From positions 5,344,863 through 5,408,862 of the forward strand of contig CP137673.1 in assembly GCA_037976565.1 (NCBI GenBank): DNA of 64,000 nucleotides, in the 5' to 3' direction. The notes under the pieces are model-generated. The model had not been told where the DNA came from, did not search any database, and worked only from the letters and a program-made list of their open reading frames with translations. A program made the translations under genes and the position numbers. Positions 1 to 10,441 of the stretch are shown one piece after another (position 1 is the first letter of the stretch; every line of letters begins with the position of its first letter). Source of the DNA: Mesocentrotus franciscanus (taxonomy: Eukaryota; Echinodermata; Echinoidea; Camarodonta; Strongylocentrotidae).

Positions 1-1
1 T

Positions 2-151
2 GTAAGAACTGCTTTTGCTCTGAAGACGCTGGCTTGTACTGGTCCCAAGTTTTGGAACTCACTTCCTATCAATGTAACTAGATCTGTCAGTGTCTTTGTT
101 TTTAAAGTCAAATTGAAATTACATTTATTGAGTAACTATGTCGAGAATTAA
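2..151 (+). mobile_element. Non-LTR retrotransposon reverse transcriptase, C-terminal tail
   Basis: An open frame enters from the left edge and stops with TAA at 149-151. It contains GPKFWNSLP followed by a basic, Leu-rich tail, which is the usual extreme C-terminus of CR1/Jockey-type reverse transcriptase ORFs. Only about 49 codons are in the window, so neither the catalytic domain nor intactness can be judged. The clade assignment is inference. Confidence 0.65.
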
Positions 152-1040
152 CGTAAAAATTATATCACCAGAAATGATATTAAGTAATAATTTATTAATT
201 GTTATTGATAACGTGCATTATCTTTTGTTTTTGTTATGTTTGATTATTCAATATAAATGTCAGCATTTCACATTCTCTCTCTCTCTCCCCCCTCTCTTCT
301 ATTTTTCTTTTTCTTTACACCAAATACCATTTTCCCCATATACATATAACTTCCTTCTTTCTCTGTTTTCTCTGTTTTGTTGTTTTTCTCGTTCCAGTTT
401 GCTTTTTCCTCTCGATCCTTTTGTATATATTTTCATCCTCTCCTTTTCAAATTTCAAGCTATCCCTTTTGTAAATATTTCCCCATATTTAATCATGTGTA
501 GTTTTGATAACTTTGAAACATTTTAAAAAGTGAAACATTGATGGATTATGTTATATGGGGACCTTGCTCTTACAAGCCCAGCTTTTCTAAGGTCTCCACT
601 TTCTTTCATTAGGATTATATATCGACTTAAAATTGCACTTTTTTTATTTATTTATTTATTTTATTTATTCATTTTCCACATATGGGAAGGATCACCCTTT
701 TCAGCTAAAAGCTGGTCTTCAAAGGGGTCCATCCACAAGATAAAAATACAAATTGTTGATAAAATACATTTGAAATATGATTACAATGATAAACAAGCAA
801 ACAAAACAAACGAAATTATTATATATACAAAAAAACAAAAAAAATGTGCAGGATAGGGGAAAGAAAGGAACAAGGAATAGAGAGGCGAAAGAGAAAACCA
901 AGTATAAAATTGTTGCGTATAAAACAATCAAAACAGAATTGTTTTTCTTATGCTGTTTTTTGTTCTATTATTATATGTAAAAATGTTGTGAAAGAAAGAA
1001 ATAAAATGAACCTTGAACCTTGAACCTTGAACCTTGAACC
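152..1040 (+). mobile_element. Probable 3' untranslated region and tail of the same retrotransposon
   Basis: AT-rich sequence with pyrimidine tracts follows the reverse transcriptase stop codon. It ends in AATAAAATG and about five copies of CCTTGAA (1010-1040). Short tandem repeats at the 3' end are typical of CR1/L2-like elements. The open frames here (for example 138-473 and 548-856) are low-complexity and not gene-like. Confidence 0.5.
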
Positions 1041-1041
1041 T

Positions 1042-3165
1042 AGATGGAGTTGATATTTTTTAAGGTTCAATGGAGGGGGTGCTAGGCTGGATGGAGGGGG
1101 TGCTAGGCTGGATGTAGTTAGTACAAGTTTAAATGAAATCATGCTCGGAGATAGATGGAGTTAATATTTCTAAGGCTCAATGGAGAGGGTGCTAGGCTGG
1201 ATGGAGGGGGTGCTAGGCTGCATGGATGTAGTTAGTGCACGTTTAAATGAAATCATATGCTCGGAGATAGATGGAGTTAATTAATGTATATTTCTATGCC
1301 TCAATGGAGGGAGTGCTAGGCTGGATGTAGTTAGTGCAATTTTATATGAAATCATATGCTAGGAGATAGATGGAGTTAATTAATGTATATTTCTATGGCT
1401 CAATGGAGGGGTGCTAGGCTGGATGGAGGGGTGCTAGGCTGGATGTAGTTAGTGCAAGTTTAAATGAAATCATATGCTCGGAGATAGATGGAGTTAATTA
1501 ATGTACATTTCTAAGGCTCAATGGAGGGTGCTAGGCTGGATGGAGGGTGCTAGGCTGGATGTAGTTAGTAAAGTTTAAATGAAATCATGCTCGGAGATAG
1601 ATGGAGTTAATTAATGTATATTTCTATGCCTCAATGGAGGGGTGCTAGGCTGGATGGAGGGTTGCATTTTATATGAAATCATATGCTAGGAGATAGATGG
1701 AGTTAATTAATGTATATTTCTAAGGCTCAATGGAGGGGTGCTAGGCTGGATGGAGGGTGCTAGGCTGGATGTAGTAGTACAAGTTTAAATGAAATCATGC
1801 TCGGAGATAGATGGAGTTAATATTTCTAAGGCTCAATGGAGAGGGTGCTAGGCTGGATGGAGGGTGCTAGGCTGCATGATGTAGTTAGTGCACGTTTAAA
1901 TGAAATCATATGCTCGGAGATAGATGGAGTTAATTAATGTATATTTCTATGCCTCAATGGAGGGGTGCTAGGCTGGATGTAGTTAGTGCAATTTTATATG
2001 AAATCATATGCTAGGAGATAGATGGAGTTAATTAATGTATATTTCTATGGCTCAATGGAGGGGTGCTAGGCTGGATGGAGGGGGTGCTAGGCTGCATGGA
2101 TGTAGTTAGTGCACGTTTAAATGAAATCATATGCTCGGAGATAGATGGAGTTAATTAATGTACATTTCTAAGGCTCAATGGAGGGTGCTAGGCTGGATGT
2201 AGTAGTACAAGTTTAAATGAAATCATGCTCGGAGATAGATGGAGTTAATTAATGTATATTTCTATGCCTCAATGGAGGGTGCTAGGCTGGATGGAGGGTT
2301 GCAATTTTATATGAAATCATATGCTAGGAGATAGATGGAGTTAATTAATGTATATTTCTAAGGCTCAATGGAGGGTGCTAGGCTGGATGGAGGGGGTGCT
2401 AGGCTGGATGTAGTAGTACAAGTTTAAATGAAATCATGCTCGGAGATAGATGGAGTTAATTAATGTATATTTCTATTTCTTGTACTAACTACATCAGCCT
2501 GCACCCTCCATCAGCTAGCACTTAGGAAATATTAACTAATCATCTATCTATGATTTCATTTAAACTTGCACTAACTACATCCAGCCTAGCACCCCTCCAT
2601 CCAGCCTAACCCACATTGAGCCTTAAAATATTAACTCATCTATCTCCTAGCATATGATTTCATTTAAACTTGCACTAACTACATCCAGCCTAGCACCCTC
2701 CATCCAGCCTAGCACCCCTCCATTGAGCCTTGAAATATCAACTCCATGCATCTATCTCTGATTTCATTTAAACTTGCACTAACTACATCCAGCCTAGCAC
2801 CCCCTCCATCCAGCCTAGCACCCCATTGAGCCTTAGAAACTCCATCTCTAGCATGATTTCATTTAAACTTGCACTAACTACATCCAGCCTAGCACCCCTC
2901 CATCCAGCCTAGCACCCTCCATTGAGCCTTAGAAATATACATTAATTAACTCCATCTATCTCCGAGCATGATTTCATTTAAACTTCACTCACCCCTCCAT
3001 TAATTGAAGCCTTAGAAATATACATTAACTAACTCCATCTATCTCCGAGCATGATTTCATTTAAACTTGTATTAACTACATCCAGCCTAGCACCCCTCCA
3101 TCCAGCCTAGCACTCCATTGAGCCTTAGAATTGTACATCAATTATCTCTTAGCATGTACATGTAC
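1042..3165. repeat. Head-to-head minisatellite array (foldback structure)
   Basis: Units of roughly 90-125 bp contain GGTGCTAGGCTGGATG, TAGTTAGTGCAAGTTTAAAT, GAAATCATATGCTCGGAGAT and AGTTAATTAATGTATATTTC. They repeat in direct orientation from about 1042 to 2475. At about 2476-2480 the orientation flips, and the reverse complement of the same unit (ACTAACTACATCCAGCCTAG and so on) repeats to about 3165. Units vary by small indels and a duplicated GGTGCTAGGCTGGAT motif. No coding capacity. Confidence 0.9.
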
Positions 3166-3194
3166 TTTTTGCTTCTAAGTGTATTTTCTAATTT

Positions 3195-3295
3195 GTATTA
3201 CTTTTCTTGTAATTCTATCCTTTCTATTTAAAGCGCATAGGGACATGCTATCCTGTAATGTGTTATGCGCTATAAAGAACTGAGTATTATTATTA
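3195..3295 (+). mobile_element. SINE 3' tail remnant
   Basis: It contains AAAGCGCATAGGGACATG, then GCGCTATAAAGAACTGAGTA and an ATT run. The same kind of tail (AAAGCGCTTAGRGA..GCGCTWTATAAA..ATTATT) recurs at 13253-13316, 32470-32581 and 39160-39230, which marks a dispersed SINE family. The tRNA-derived head is missing here. Confidence 0.5.
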
Positions 3296-3520
3296 CAGTG
3301 GCGGATCCAGGAATTTCTGGCCGGGGGCACAAAATCGCATGGGGTGAAATATATGAAAAACGATGGAGCGAGGCGCCCGCGGCGAGGAGCGGAGCGACCA
3401 AGTGGGGTGGGTCTGGGAGGCCCCTCCTGAGTAGGAAGCATTTGCAATTTTAGAACCACATTAGGTGCATTTTCAGGCACTCTCTGGAGTAATATGACGT
3501 AAAATTGCTTTCTCCTACCC

Positions 3521-3857
3521 CTTGTTGTTGCTATTTTGAACCCCGTAAGTGATGTTTTCCTTGCATCTATATACCAACACAATAGAGACCATAAAAAGCA
3601 GTGCATGATAACGTCTTTTAAATCACTTAAGTAACAGTTTAAGGGGTTCTACCCAATGACGATGCGGAACATTGTCCACGAGCCGCGAAGTCCGAGCCGG
3701 GTAGCGTCGAGACGATTTTTGTTGTTGCTATTTTGAACCTTCGTAAGTGATGTTTTCCTGGCATCTACTAACACAATGGAGACCATAAAAAGAAGTGCAT
3801 GATAACGTCTTTTTAAATCAAGTAACAGTTTAAGGGGGGTTTGACCCGATGACGATG
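3521..3857. repeat. Internal direct duplication inside the hAT-like element
   Basis: Two diverged copies of about 140 bp (3521-3668 and 3718-3857) share TTGTTGTTGCTATTTTGAAC, GTAAGTGATGTTTTCC, GAGACCATAAAAAG and GTGCATGATAACGTCTTT. Confidence 0.8.
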
Positions 3858-4285
3858 CGGATACTGTGTGGGTCTGGACACATGATGGCGTTTTCTATTC
3901 ACATCACATTTTCACTTGGCAGCCCAAGGGGGGTTAAACCCTAACCCCTCCCATCCCCATAGATCCGCCACTGGGATCTTTTGCAAACTGGAAGCAATAA
4001 GCATTACATGTAGGCGATGGAAAAAGTGCTTGCGAAACGGATAGAAACTTTGTGGGAGGCTCTTCGCGGCCACAGGGATGACAGAAAATAATATGACAAT
4101 GAAACCAGCAACTGTGGCAGGATTAATGGCGGGGAAAATCTGCATGCTGAAAGAGCACTAAGAATAGGTATATCGGAAATTAATTCAAGACTAAGTTATA
4201 AGTTATAAAGGAGATAAAATCTTTGGTATTAGTCATGTTCGACTTAAAATTGCATCCCCCCTCCGCCCCTTACCCGGTAAAAACA

Positions 4286-4530
4286 CCTTCTTATAATATT
4301 ATCCCCTTTCTTTCTTTTCCCTTCTCATTATTCTCCTTTTCCCCTTTTCTCTCCTCCGTCTTTCCCCTTTCTTCTTTTTCCGCCTTTTCTCTCCTCTCTC
4401 TTCCCCTTTCCCCTCCTTTTCTCCTCTCCCTTTTCTTTCCTCCCTCTTTTCTTCTTCTTTCTCTCTTCCCTTTTTTTCTTTTTCCTCTCCTTTTTCTTTC
4501 CCCCTCCTTTTTCTCTTTTTCTTTTTTTTG
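4286..4530. repeat. Polypyrimidine tract
   Basis: About 245 bases that are almost entirely C and T on the + strand. The long basic or Phe/Ser/Leu-rich open frames here are products of this composition, not genes. Confidence 0.9.
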
Positions 4531-4587
4531 GCCGGGGGCACGTGCCCCCTGTGCCCCCCTGGATCCGCCACTGTATTATTATTATTA

Positions 4588-4655
4588 CATTTAAACTTGC
4601 ACTAACTACATCCAGCCTAGCACCCTCTCCATTCAGCCTAGCACCCCTCAAGCTA
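4588..4655 (-). repeat. Detached fragment of the 1042-3165 minisatellite
   Basis: ATTTAAACTTGCACTAACTA, CATCCAGCCTAGCACC and a second CAGCCTAGCACCCCTC match the inverted arm of the large array. The fragment lies just outside the right end of the hAT-like element. Confidence 0.75.
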
Positions 4656-4693
4656 GGATCTGGAGTAGGCGTGGCGCGGACGAGCAAGTGCGA

Positions 4694-4710
4694 TGACGTT
4701 CGTGACGTCA
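4694..4710. promoter_or_regulatory. CRE-like sites (CREB/ATF motif)
   Basis: A perfect palindromic TGACGTCA (4703-4710) follows a half site TGACG (4694-4698) in a locally GC-rich stretch. It lies about 370 bases upstream of a possible first-exon splice donor at 5081. A match to the established CRE consensus; function is inference. Confidence 0.35.
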
Positions 4711-4979
4711 TATAGTCATGTTTATTCATGAGGCCGCCAGCCCTTACCAGCCTAGCACCTTCGTACGCTACCGTATTATTTTGCTGTAAAATCTGCAACG
4801 TTGCCCGCGCCGCCCCGAATCGTACCCCAGGTGCAGGTACTACATGTAGGTGCGCATTGCCGACAGCTAGCTCGAGACTATCAATTCATAAATCATAGTT
4901 TAAAACAGATCAGGTCTTTTCGAGATTAAACTTTGAGAGCATCTGATCTCGTCCTGTATGTGTGTTGCATGCTGCAGCT

Positions 4980-5080
4980 ACCTGCTGCATTCATTTCATT
5001 CACCATTCCAGGCATTTCCAGCTCTCGACTCGCGACTCTTCCATCACTCACTCAGCTCAGACTCAGTCATGTTTCTTATG
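4980..5080 (+). other. Candidate 5' noncoding exon
   Basis: A CT-rich, leader-like stretch ends in ATGTTTCTTATG directly before a consensus donor GTGAGT at 5081. No long frame exists. It could be a first exon of the downstream SLC25A10 gene, whose start-codon exon has an acceptor-like TTGCAG at 10130-10135. Splicing would then create a short upstream ORF ending before the main ATG. Alternatively it is a chance donor. Confidence 0.25.
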
Positions 5081-5484
5081 GTGAGTAGCCTAGACCTACA
5101 CGATATGTTTTGTGACATGAGTGAGTGATCGGGCAAAACATAATAGTTGCACCACGCCCCCACTTTCTTGAATAAAATATTTAACTTAACATGTTGTCGT
5201 TTATAAACCTTAACTGCTCTGTAATTACTGTAAACATGATAATGTTCCTCAACAATAGTCAATAGACTTCTACAATTGCATGCCATGATTAATTTGTCAA
5301 CAGTTTCAAAAATTATAAAAATAATTCACTGTTAATAAATTAAAATGAGTGTTAATGTTAATCACATGCCTTTTTTTTTTGACGGTGACATGTTCATTGC
5401 TCATTTTGCTCAATCTAACTTCTAAGTTTTTATTAATTAAACAAGTTTGACCTCTAGAGTAGAGTCTCCGGTGAGCGGCACTCT

Positions 5485-5571
5485 GCGGTGGGCGGCCGCC
5501 GGTCAAGTCACTCAAAGCAAAAAGTATATGCAAATCATTTATATGCGATTGAAAACTACCCTGGACTCCCA
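5485..5571 (+). other. Alternative candidate 5' exon with consensus donor
   Basis: GGGCGG (GC box) and the octamer ATGCAAAT precede CCCAG followed by GTAAGT at 5572, a perfect 5' splice site. The stretch is richer in CpG than its surroundings. Only transcript data could show whether this or the 4980-5080 segment is used. Confidence 0.2.
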
Positions 5572-5575
5572 GGTA

Positions 5576-6340
5576 AGTTCTGCTTTGTCGAAAACGTCCA
5601 TAGCATAAGTACTTATCGGTATGGCGTATCCGTCAACGTTGTCGGAAATCTACGACACCAGTTGTCGATAGGAATTCCAGCAGGTGCTAACTCACTGATA
5701 AGTAGCGAGACTAAGACATAACTAGATCAATATTTGTAGCTCTATTCATCTGATTGGAGGTGAAATTTGATGTTAATTTGAGAGTATGAGGTCTGTGGTC
5801 TGTCATCTATCGCAGTCAGCGACTTAATCTCTACATGGTCAGCGGGCGCTAGCGTTCGCGAAACAGACCAAAGTTCTCCTCACGCTTCTGTTTCGCGTAT
5901 GTTGCACGCATCTAAATGCTGCGGTCGTGTTGTCCGTAGTCGTATTATACCCGATTAGCTCCGAGAAGGGCCACGGAAAGACACATAGTCTCGTCTAGAC
6001 CGAAAACTTCTGTCTCTTTCGTTCGTTAGCCTCTGATTTGGGTAGGGTCGGCTCCTCTCTTTAGAGACAGAAGCCGACCATAGCCGCTCCTGTGCAAACT
6101 CGGTGGAACGGATCTGGCCACCAAACTTTGGACTAAAATGTCACTTTAGCGGATTTATATTCGATGCATTTATTTTTGAAAATTAGGCCTAGGCTAATAT
6201 AATTTGCTACCTCTTACCAGATTGACTGAATGATGCGTTTAAGGGTCTTTTTTCCAGATTTTCTTTGTCGAAATTGAACTCGGTTCCGTGTTGAAATTTT
6301 TGCAGTGCATGCGCAGTAACAGTAACACGGCATACAGCAC
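5576..6340. other. Unassigned CpG-containing stretch
   Basis: No gene recognised. It is more CpG-rich than flanking DNA and contains imperfect hairpins: GGTCGGCT (6046-6053) with AGCCGACC (6072-6079), and CTTCTGTCTCT (6007-6017) with AGAGACAGAAG (6063-6073). It could be an old element or promoter-proximal DNA. Confidence 0.3.
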
Positions 6341-6369
6341 CGGTCGATTCCAATTAGCAGACGGGCCGA

Positions 6370-6615
6370 GCCAGCGGCCCATTGATTGGTTAAGCTCGCT
6401 ATTGCTTCCGCCCAGCAGGCGAGCCGAAGCAGCAGCCTGCTGATTGGTCGAGCACCGTGTGCGTCAACCATACGGCCTTGTGCATATTTAGCCGAACCAG
6501 CGGCCTGCTGATTGGTCGAGCACGGTGTGCGTCGGCCAATAGGCGTTGTGTGTTATTGTTCCAATTATCGATCAAATTATTGACCGCCGCGCCTGTCCTC
6601 CCGTAGAATATAAAA
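6370..6615 (+). promoter_or_regulatory. Promoter-like cluster: CCAAT boxes and TATA
   Basis: GATTGGT (inverted CCAAT) occurs three times, at about 6374, 6442 and 6510, and GGCCAATAGG lies near 6534. GAATATAAAAC, a TATA-like motif, lies at about 6606. Two of the CCAAT copies sit in a diverged tandem unit (CCTGCTGATTGGTCGAGCAC, then GTGTGCGTC). This looks like a polymerase II promoter or the U3 part of an LTR. No downstream gene start or matching second LTR was found. Confidence 0.35.
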
Positions 6616-6619
6616 CATG

Positions 6620-7565
6620 CTTGCTTACATTAGTTTTTATCACCTGACGAAGTGTTGCAGCGTTGCACGAATTGTCATGATCTTTTAGATCCCTTATTGA
6701 CCACATTGCGAGACAAACGAATATCACTAGCGATATTATTTTCGATACTACATCCGCAATGAGTAATATATTTAGCATTACCAAATATTTAGGTGATATA
6801 TATTATATACTGTATGATTAGTATCAAGATAATGCTTGAAAATGGACAGTACCTGTATGTAAAGAAATACCTATTCGAAAACTGTCGTCATTCTCATTGG
6901 TCTGTAATTACAGACTGTACCATGTTCGGCGACTTTTCTATGATAGACGGTTGTATGTTCAAATAATATTTATCTTATTTACTTGTTACAGCATTACAAT
7001 TTTATGACTATAGTTTGTTTACTTGTATAATATTAACACCAATAAGAACTGATCAGTCAAATGAGAGCTTAAAATCAAGATATAAGTTGATCAAATAAAG
7101 CGACAGCGTCGAGTTGTTGTTGGTCTTGTACTTATGACGGTTTCCAGAAACGACCCCCGATGTAGTGGTCCACCTGTTATACTGGGAGGAGAGACCCGAG
7201 GGTTACAGTGATTCAGTTCGCTTTCGTCTCCCAGGCACAGATGACGCCAGATACTTAATAATAATAGTAATAGTAATATATTTACATTCATACTGTAGGA
7301 ATCTGTATTTGTATTCTCCAGACTGTTGCCATCACATTACTCATATTTGCTCTAAAATTTCAAGAGGTGTTGGTATCCTGTCACACTTCAAAAAAAGTTT
7401 TACCAAAAATATATTTACTATTTACAAATTACAACAAAATTGTTTATATACATACAATTTATATTCTACAAAATGTGCTGCTCGTATCAATTGATACAAG
7501 TTCTAATTATATAACCCCAAGTGCTTGTTTGTTCCATTATCTGAAATCTATTATGTGATTATTAT
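6620..7565. other. Unassigned AT-rich stretch
   Basis: No coding region, tRNA or clear repeat boundary recognised. The short frames at 7091-7291 (-) and 7165-7494 (+) lack any family resemblance I can support. Confidence 0.3.
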
Positions 7566-7606
7566 TTTTTCATTGGAAAATATATTGAAATTGAAATTGA
7601 AAAGTG
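7566..7606 (+). mobile_element. Retrotransposon 3' tail remnant
   Basis: ATTGAAATTGAAATTGAAA resembles the short tandem tails ending other non-LTR copies in this window (1010-1040, 55055-55082). The upstream boundary is not definable. Confidence 0.3.
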
Positions 7607-7869
7607 TCGCCCTATGTATTAATCTATATGATCTCCTTTTGTCTTACATTTGGAATGGCTAACTATCTTTCAGTAACAATTTTCATTTAGGGAATATGTC
7701 CAGACTGTTTAAAATCAACCTTACAACTAACAAAAGTAACAAAACAATTTATGTTGGATTTTATTTCTCTCTCAATATAACTGGAAGATCTCCCCAAGAA
7801 ACTATGGAAGAAGTAGGACATTTATTTGTTAAAGGGCAATCAGACCTTTGTACAATGTATAAGTACCTT

Positions 7870-8031
7870 GTCACTGCCTTCTCCGTTGGAGCACTTGTCA
7901 AAAGACATTATGGAATTATGGATAGCATATTATTATAGGTCCTCTAAAAAGAAAAGACCCTTCTGAGTTATACAGTTTGAAAAATTGATAGTTTAGTCAT
8001 TTTGTGTGTTGGAACAAATGGGAAAGTTGTC
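7870..8031 (-). repeat. Interspersed repeat, copy 1
   Basis: The segment ending GGAACAAATGGGAAAGTTGT is the inverted counterpart of 15664-15790. Both also share TTTTTAGAGGACCT-type sequence on one strand. The open frame 7696-7938 overlaps it and is not supported as a gene. Confidence 0.65.
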
Positions 8032-8036
8032 TGCTA

Positions 8037-8209
8037 CAGTCAAACCTGCTTTAGTGACCACCTGTCTACAAAGACCACATTTTTTGTTTCCCTTGAAAAT
8101 GGTTTCTCATTGAAACATGTACTAAAGGAACCTGTCTACAAAGACCACCTGCCTACAAAGGCCACTTTTTGTGTTTCCCTTGGGCGGTCGCTATAGACAG
8201 GTTTGACTG
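8037..8209. mobile_element. MITE, CAGTCAAACCTG family, short copy
   Basis: Terminal inverted repeats CAGTCAAACCTG / CAGGTTTGACTG are flanked by TA on both sides (8035-8036, 8210-8211). The interior repeats TGTCTACAAAGACCAC-type sequence. The same family is at 13419-13608 and 33430-33793. A TA target suggests a Tc1/mariner-like mobiliser (inference). Confidence 0.85.
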
Positions 8210-8524
8210 TACTACATCACAGAGATATTAATGATTCAGTCCATGGAAGGCATACATATGTACATGTTTCAATGAGAAACCATTTTCAAGGGAAACTTTC
8301 TCACTGTGTGTCTGATTTCATTCAATCTTTCACTAGTCTGCTTCTTTGATTCTTCTATTTTCTTGTAGAGTACATTGTGATCGTCTTTCACGGTTGGATT
8401 TTCCTTTTATCCTGTTTAATAGCAAATGACAAGGATGTACTGTACATGTAGTTAGGGTTCTCATCGTTGGTCCTTCATGTTCATAAAAAGGCCTGACAAA
8501 CTTTGCACTAGTTAGTAAAGACCT

Positions 8525-8848
8525 GGGGTGGTATTCTCTTAAGTTAAGCCGGGACTAAGTCCAGACTAAACATGAAATTTAGTTCACACTTCTATGGAAT
8601 GCTAGGTTTCATCTTCCTCCTTCAATATTCATGACAAAAATAATCTACCAAAGACTTTATTGAAATTCAGTTCATACTCATATTATCTTTTTCTTCCCAT
8701 TTCATTGCAAAATTAATTTTTTGGACACTTTTCATTGCAGGATTAAAATAATATGTACAGGGAAAATGAGTTGGCAACAGGCACTCCATAAAAGTGTGAA
8801 CTAGTTAAGCCGAGCTTAACTTAGTTCGCGCTATCGGAATACCACCCC
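8525..8848. mobile_element. MITE-like element with GGGGTGGTATTC termini
   Basis: GGGGTGGTATTC at 8525-8536 is exactly inverted at 8837-8848. Sub-terminal GTTAAGCCGGGACTAA and GTTAAGCCGAGCTTAAC are also related. The interior is AT-rich without coding potential. Target duplication unclear. Confidence 0.6.
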
Positions 8849-8852
8849 TGGA

Positions 8853-10135
8853 ATTTATCCATGTGTATTGTGTAGTATGAATCCAAATCAAATATGGCAC
8901 ATACATGTACATGTTTATTCATGAAGATAACCCTGATCGTGACCCCGTGACCCCAAGACAAACAATGTGTTTTACGAGCCAAACATGCTATGCACATCTA
9001 ACATTGTGCATACAGATACTTTTGACTGAATACCTACATGAATGCTACTGTAATTAAAGGGAAGTATGTCACGTACAAATGTAGTATAGTGGATTCACCC
9101 TCACCTTCCCTTCCACCAGCAATTGTTTTACCCTAGAAGGCATTTGACAACCCCTCCCCTCCCCTCCCCTGCCAGGTTTTGATAGAAATAATATCTAAAA
9201 TAACATTGAAATCTATGCAATGAATCTACCCGATTAAAGTGTAACAGTGAGCAAAAGAAAGTTACATGAAGTTCATCATGTTTTTAGTCAAATATGTGCT
9301 CATTGATCATAAACCATATTCCTCACAATGTAGAGGGGGGGGGGGTGTGATTTTATGTCTCCTAAAGATATATTGAATTAACAAAATATTATTATTCACC
9401 TTTAGATACTTGTGTGTACAATAAATCAAGGAAAAAAATATTTATAAAAAATTTCGGGGCCCACTTTTCAATCTTGCTTGCATGAAAATAACACTCTTTA
9501 ATTTGTTTTGCATTGAACTCTATTTAAATTGGGGGGGGGGAGCTCTTTTATGACTTTCTGGGGCTCTTTTTGGCATTTTGGGGCCGAATTTGCCCCGAGC
9601 CCCATGTAATTTTTTCTGGTGTGCATGGTGCTCTTTTTTGCTCTTACTTATTCAGGAGATTTCTATAATTTTCCATAAGTCTAACTGGTTCAAACGACCC
9701 ATTTACTGCATGACAAATAATTTAAAACATTGACTCGAGCCCATTGACTACTGAATTCTGTGATTCCCATAGGCTTAATACAGAAGCCACCTGGTTCCCA
9801 TATGCAGTGGGTTGAATAACTTCTCTCCAGGGCAGTCATTCATTCCGTTATCAGATCTTAGTCTGCAGGCACAGACTCAAATTTGATACTTTACAACAAT
9901 TCCTAAAGCCTTGGGCAGAGCCTAGCTTTGTCAGTCTCTGGCCTTGGTCCGGAGCAGCTAAAGTACAGAGCCTATGCAGTATGATGTCAGCATAGTCTCA
10001 CAGTGGAGACACTGTTTACGCACAGCGACTGACAAGGGGTTTGAGCCTGAAAACTCATGATAACATGTTTGAATGAACTTTGCACTTTTGATTCTGTGTT
10101 CGTTCATGCGTGTTTAATATTGCCAACTGTTGCAG
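8853..10135. other. Upstream region of SLC25A10, nothing recognised
   Basis: It contains G homopolymers (9338-9348, 9531-9541) and a short CCCCT repeat near 9150. No gene, RNA or bounded repeat could be supported. Part may be the intron between a 5' noncoding exon and the start-codon exon. Confidence 0.3.
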
Positions 10136-10189
10136 GTAGGTCGTGAGTCTGTCCACACTCACCAGTGATCGCATTCACAGAGCACTACC

Positions 10190-10441
10190 ATGACAGAGCA
10201 GGTCATAGTCACCCCTGGTTCAGGAGCCAGCGTAGCGATACCCTCGGACTCCGCACCAATGAAGGTCCCATCTTCCAGCCTTCCGGAGAGCAGCGGAGGA
10301 GGAGGAGGCGGAGGAGCAGCGTCGCCCATGGCAACAGAAAAGAAAGAGCAATATACCACCAAGAGAGTGGCGAGGTTTTACTTTGGTGGTTTTGCCGGCG
10401 CAGGAGCAGCATGTGTCACTCATCCATTGGATCTTGTCAAA
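10190..10441 (+). CDS. SLC25A10: SLC25A10 coding exon 1
   Basis: Codons 1-84: N-terminal extension, poly-Gly, then ARFYFGGFAGAG and the first carrier signature ending HPLDLVK. Donor GTGAGT follows at 10442; phase 0. Confidence 0.93.

Larger units (their letters stand above)
3296..4573. mobile_element. hAT-like non-autonomous DNA transposon
   Basis: The left end CAGTGGCGGATCCAGG is matched by its exact inverted copy at the right end (4558-4573). Both sides are flanked by the 8-bp sequence TATTATTA (3288-3295 and 4574-4581). 8-bp target duplications and CAGTGGCG termini fit hAT elements; the flank is itself a triplet repeat, so the duplication is weaker proof than usual. No transposase frame is visible. 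The interior holds an internal duplication and a long pyrimidine tract. Confidence 0.65.

Noticed and set aside
1042..2475. Regular direct repeats that could suggest a CRISPR-like array
   Set aside because: Units are about 90-125 bp without unique spacers, the array inverts, and the genome is eukaryotic.
3296..3974. Shorter transposon ending at GATCCGCCACTG (3963-3974)
   Set aside because: Its right flank does not repeat TATTATTA, whereas the end at 4573 does; the internal terminus is probably a nested or duplicated end.
4328..4798. Lys/Arg/Glu-rich 156-codon minus frame
   Set aside because: Complement of a polypyrimidine tract inside a transposon.
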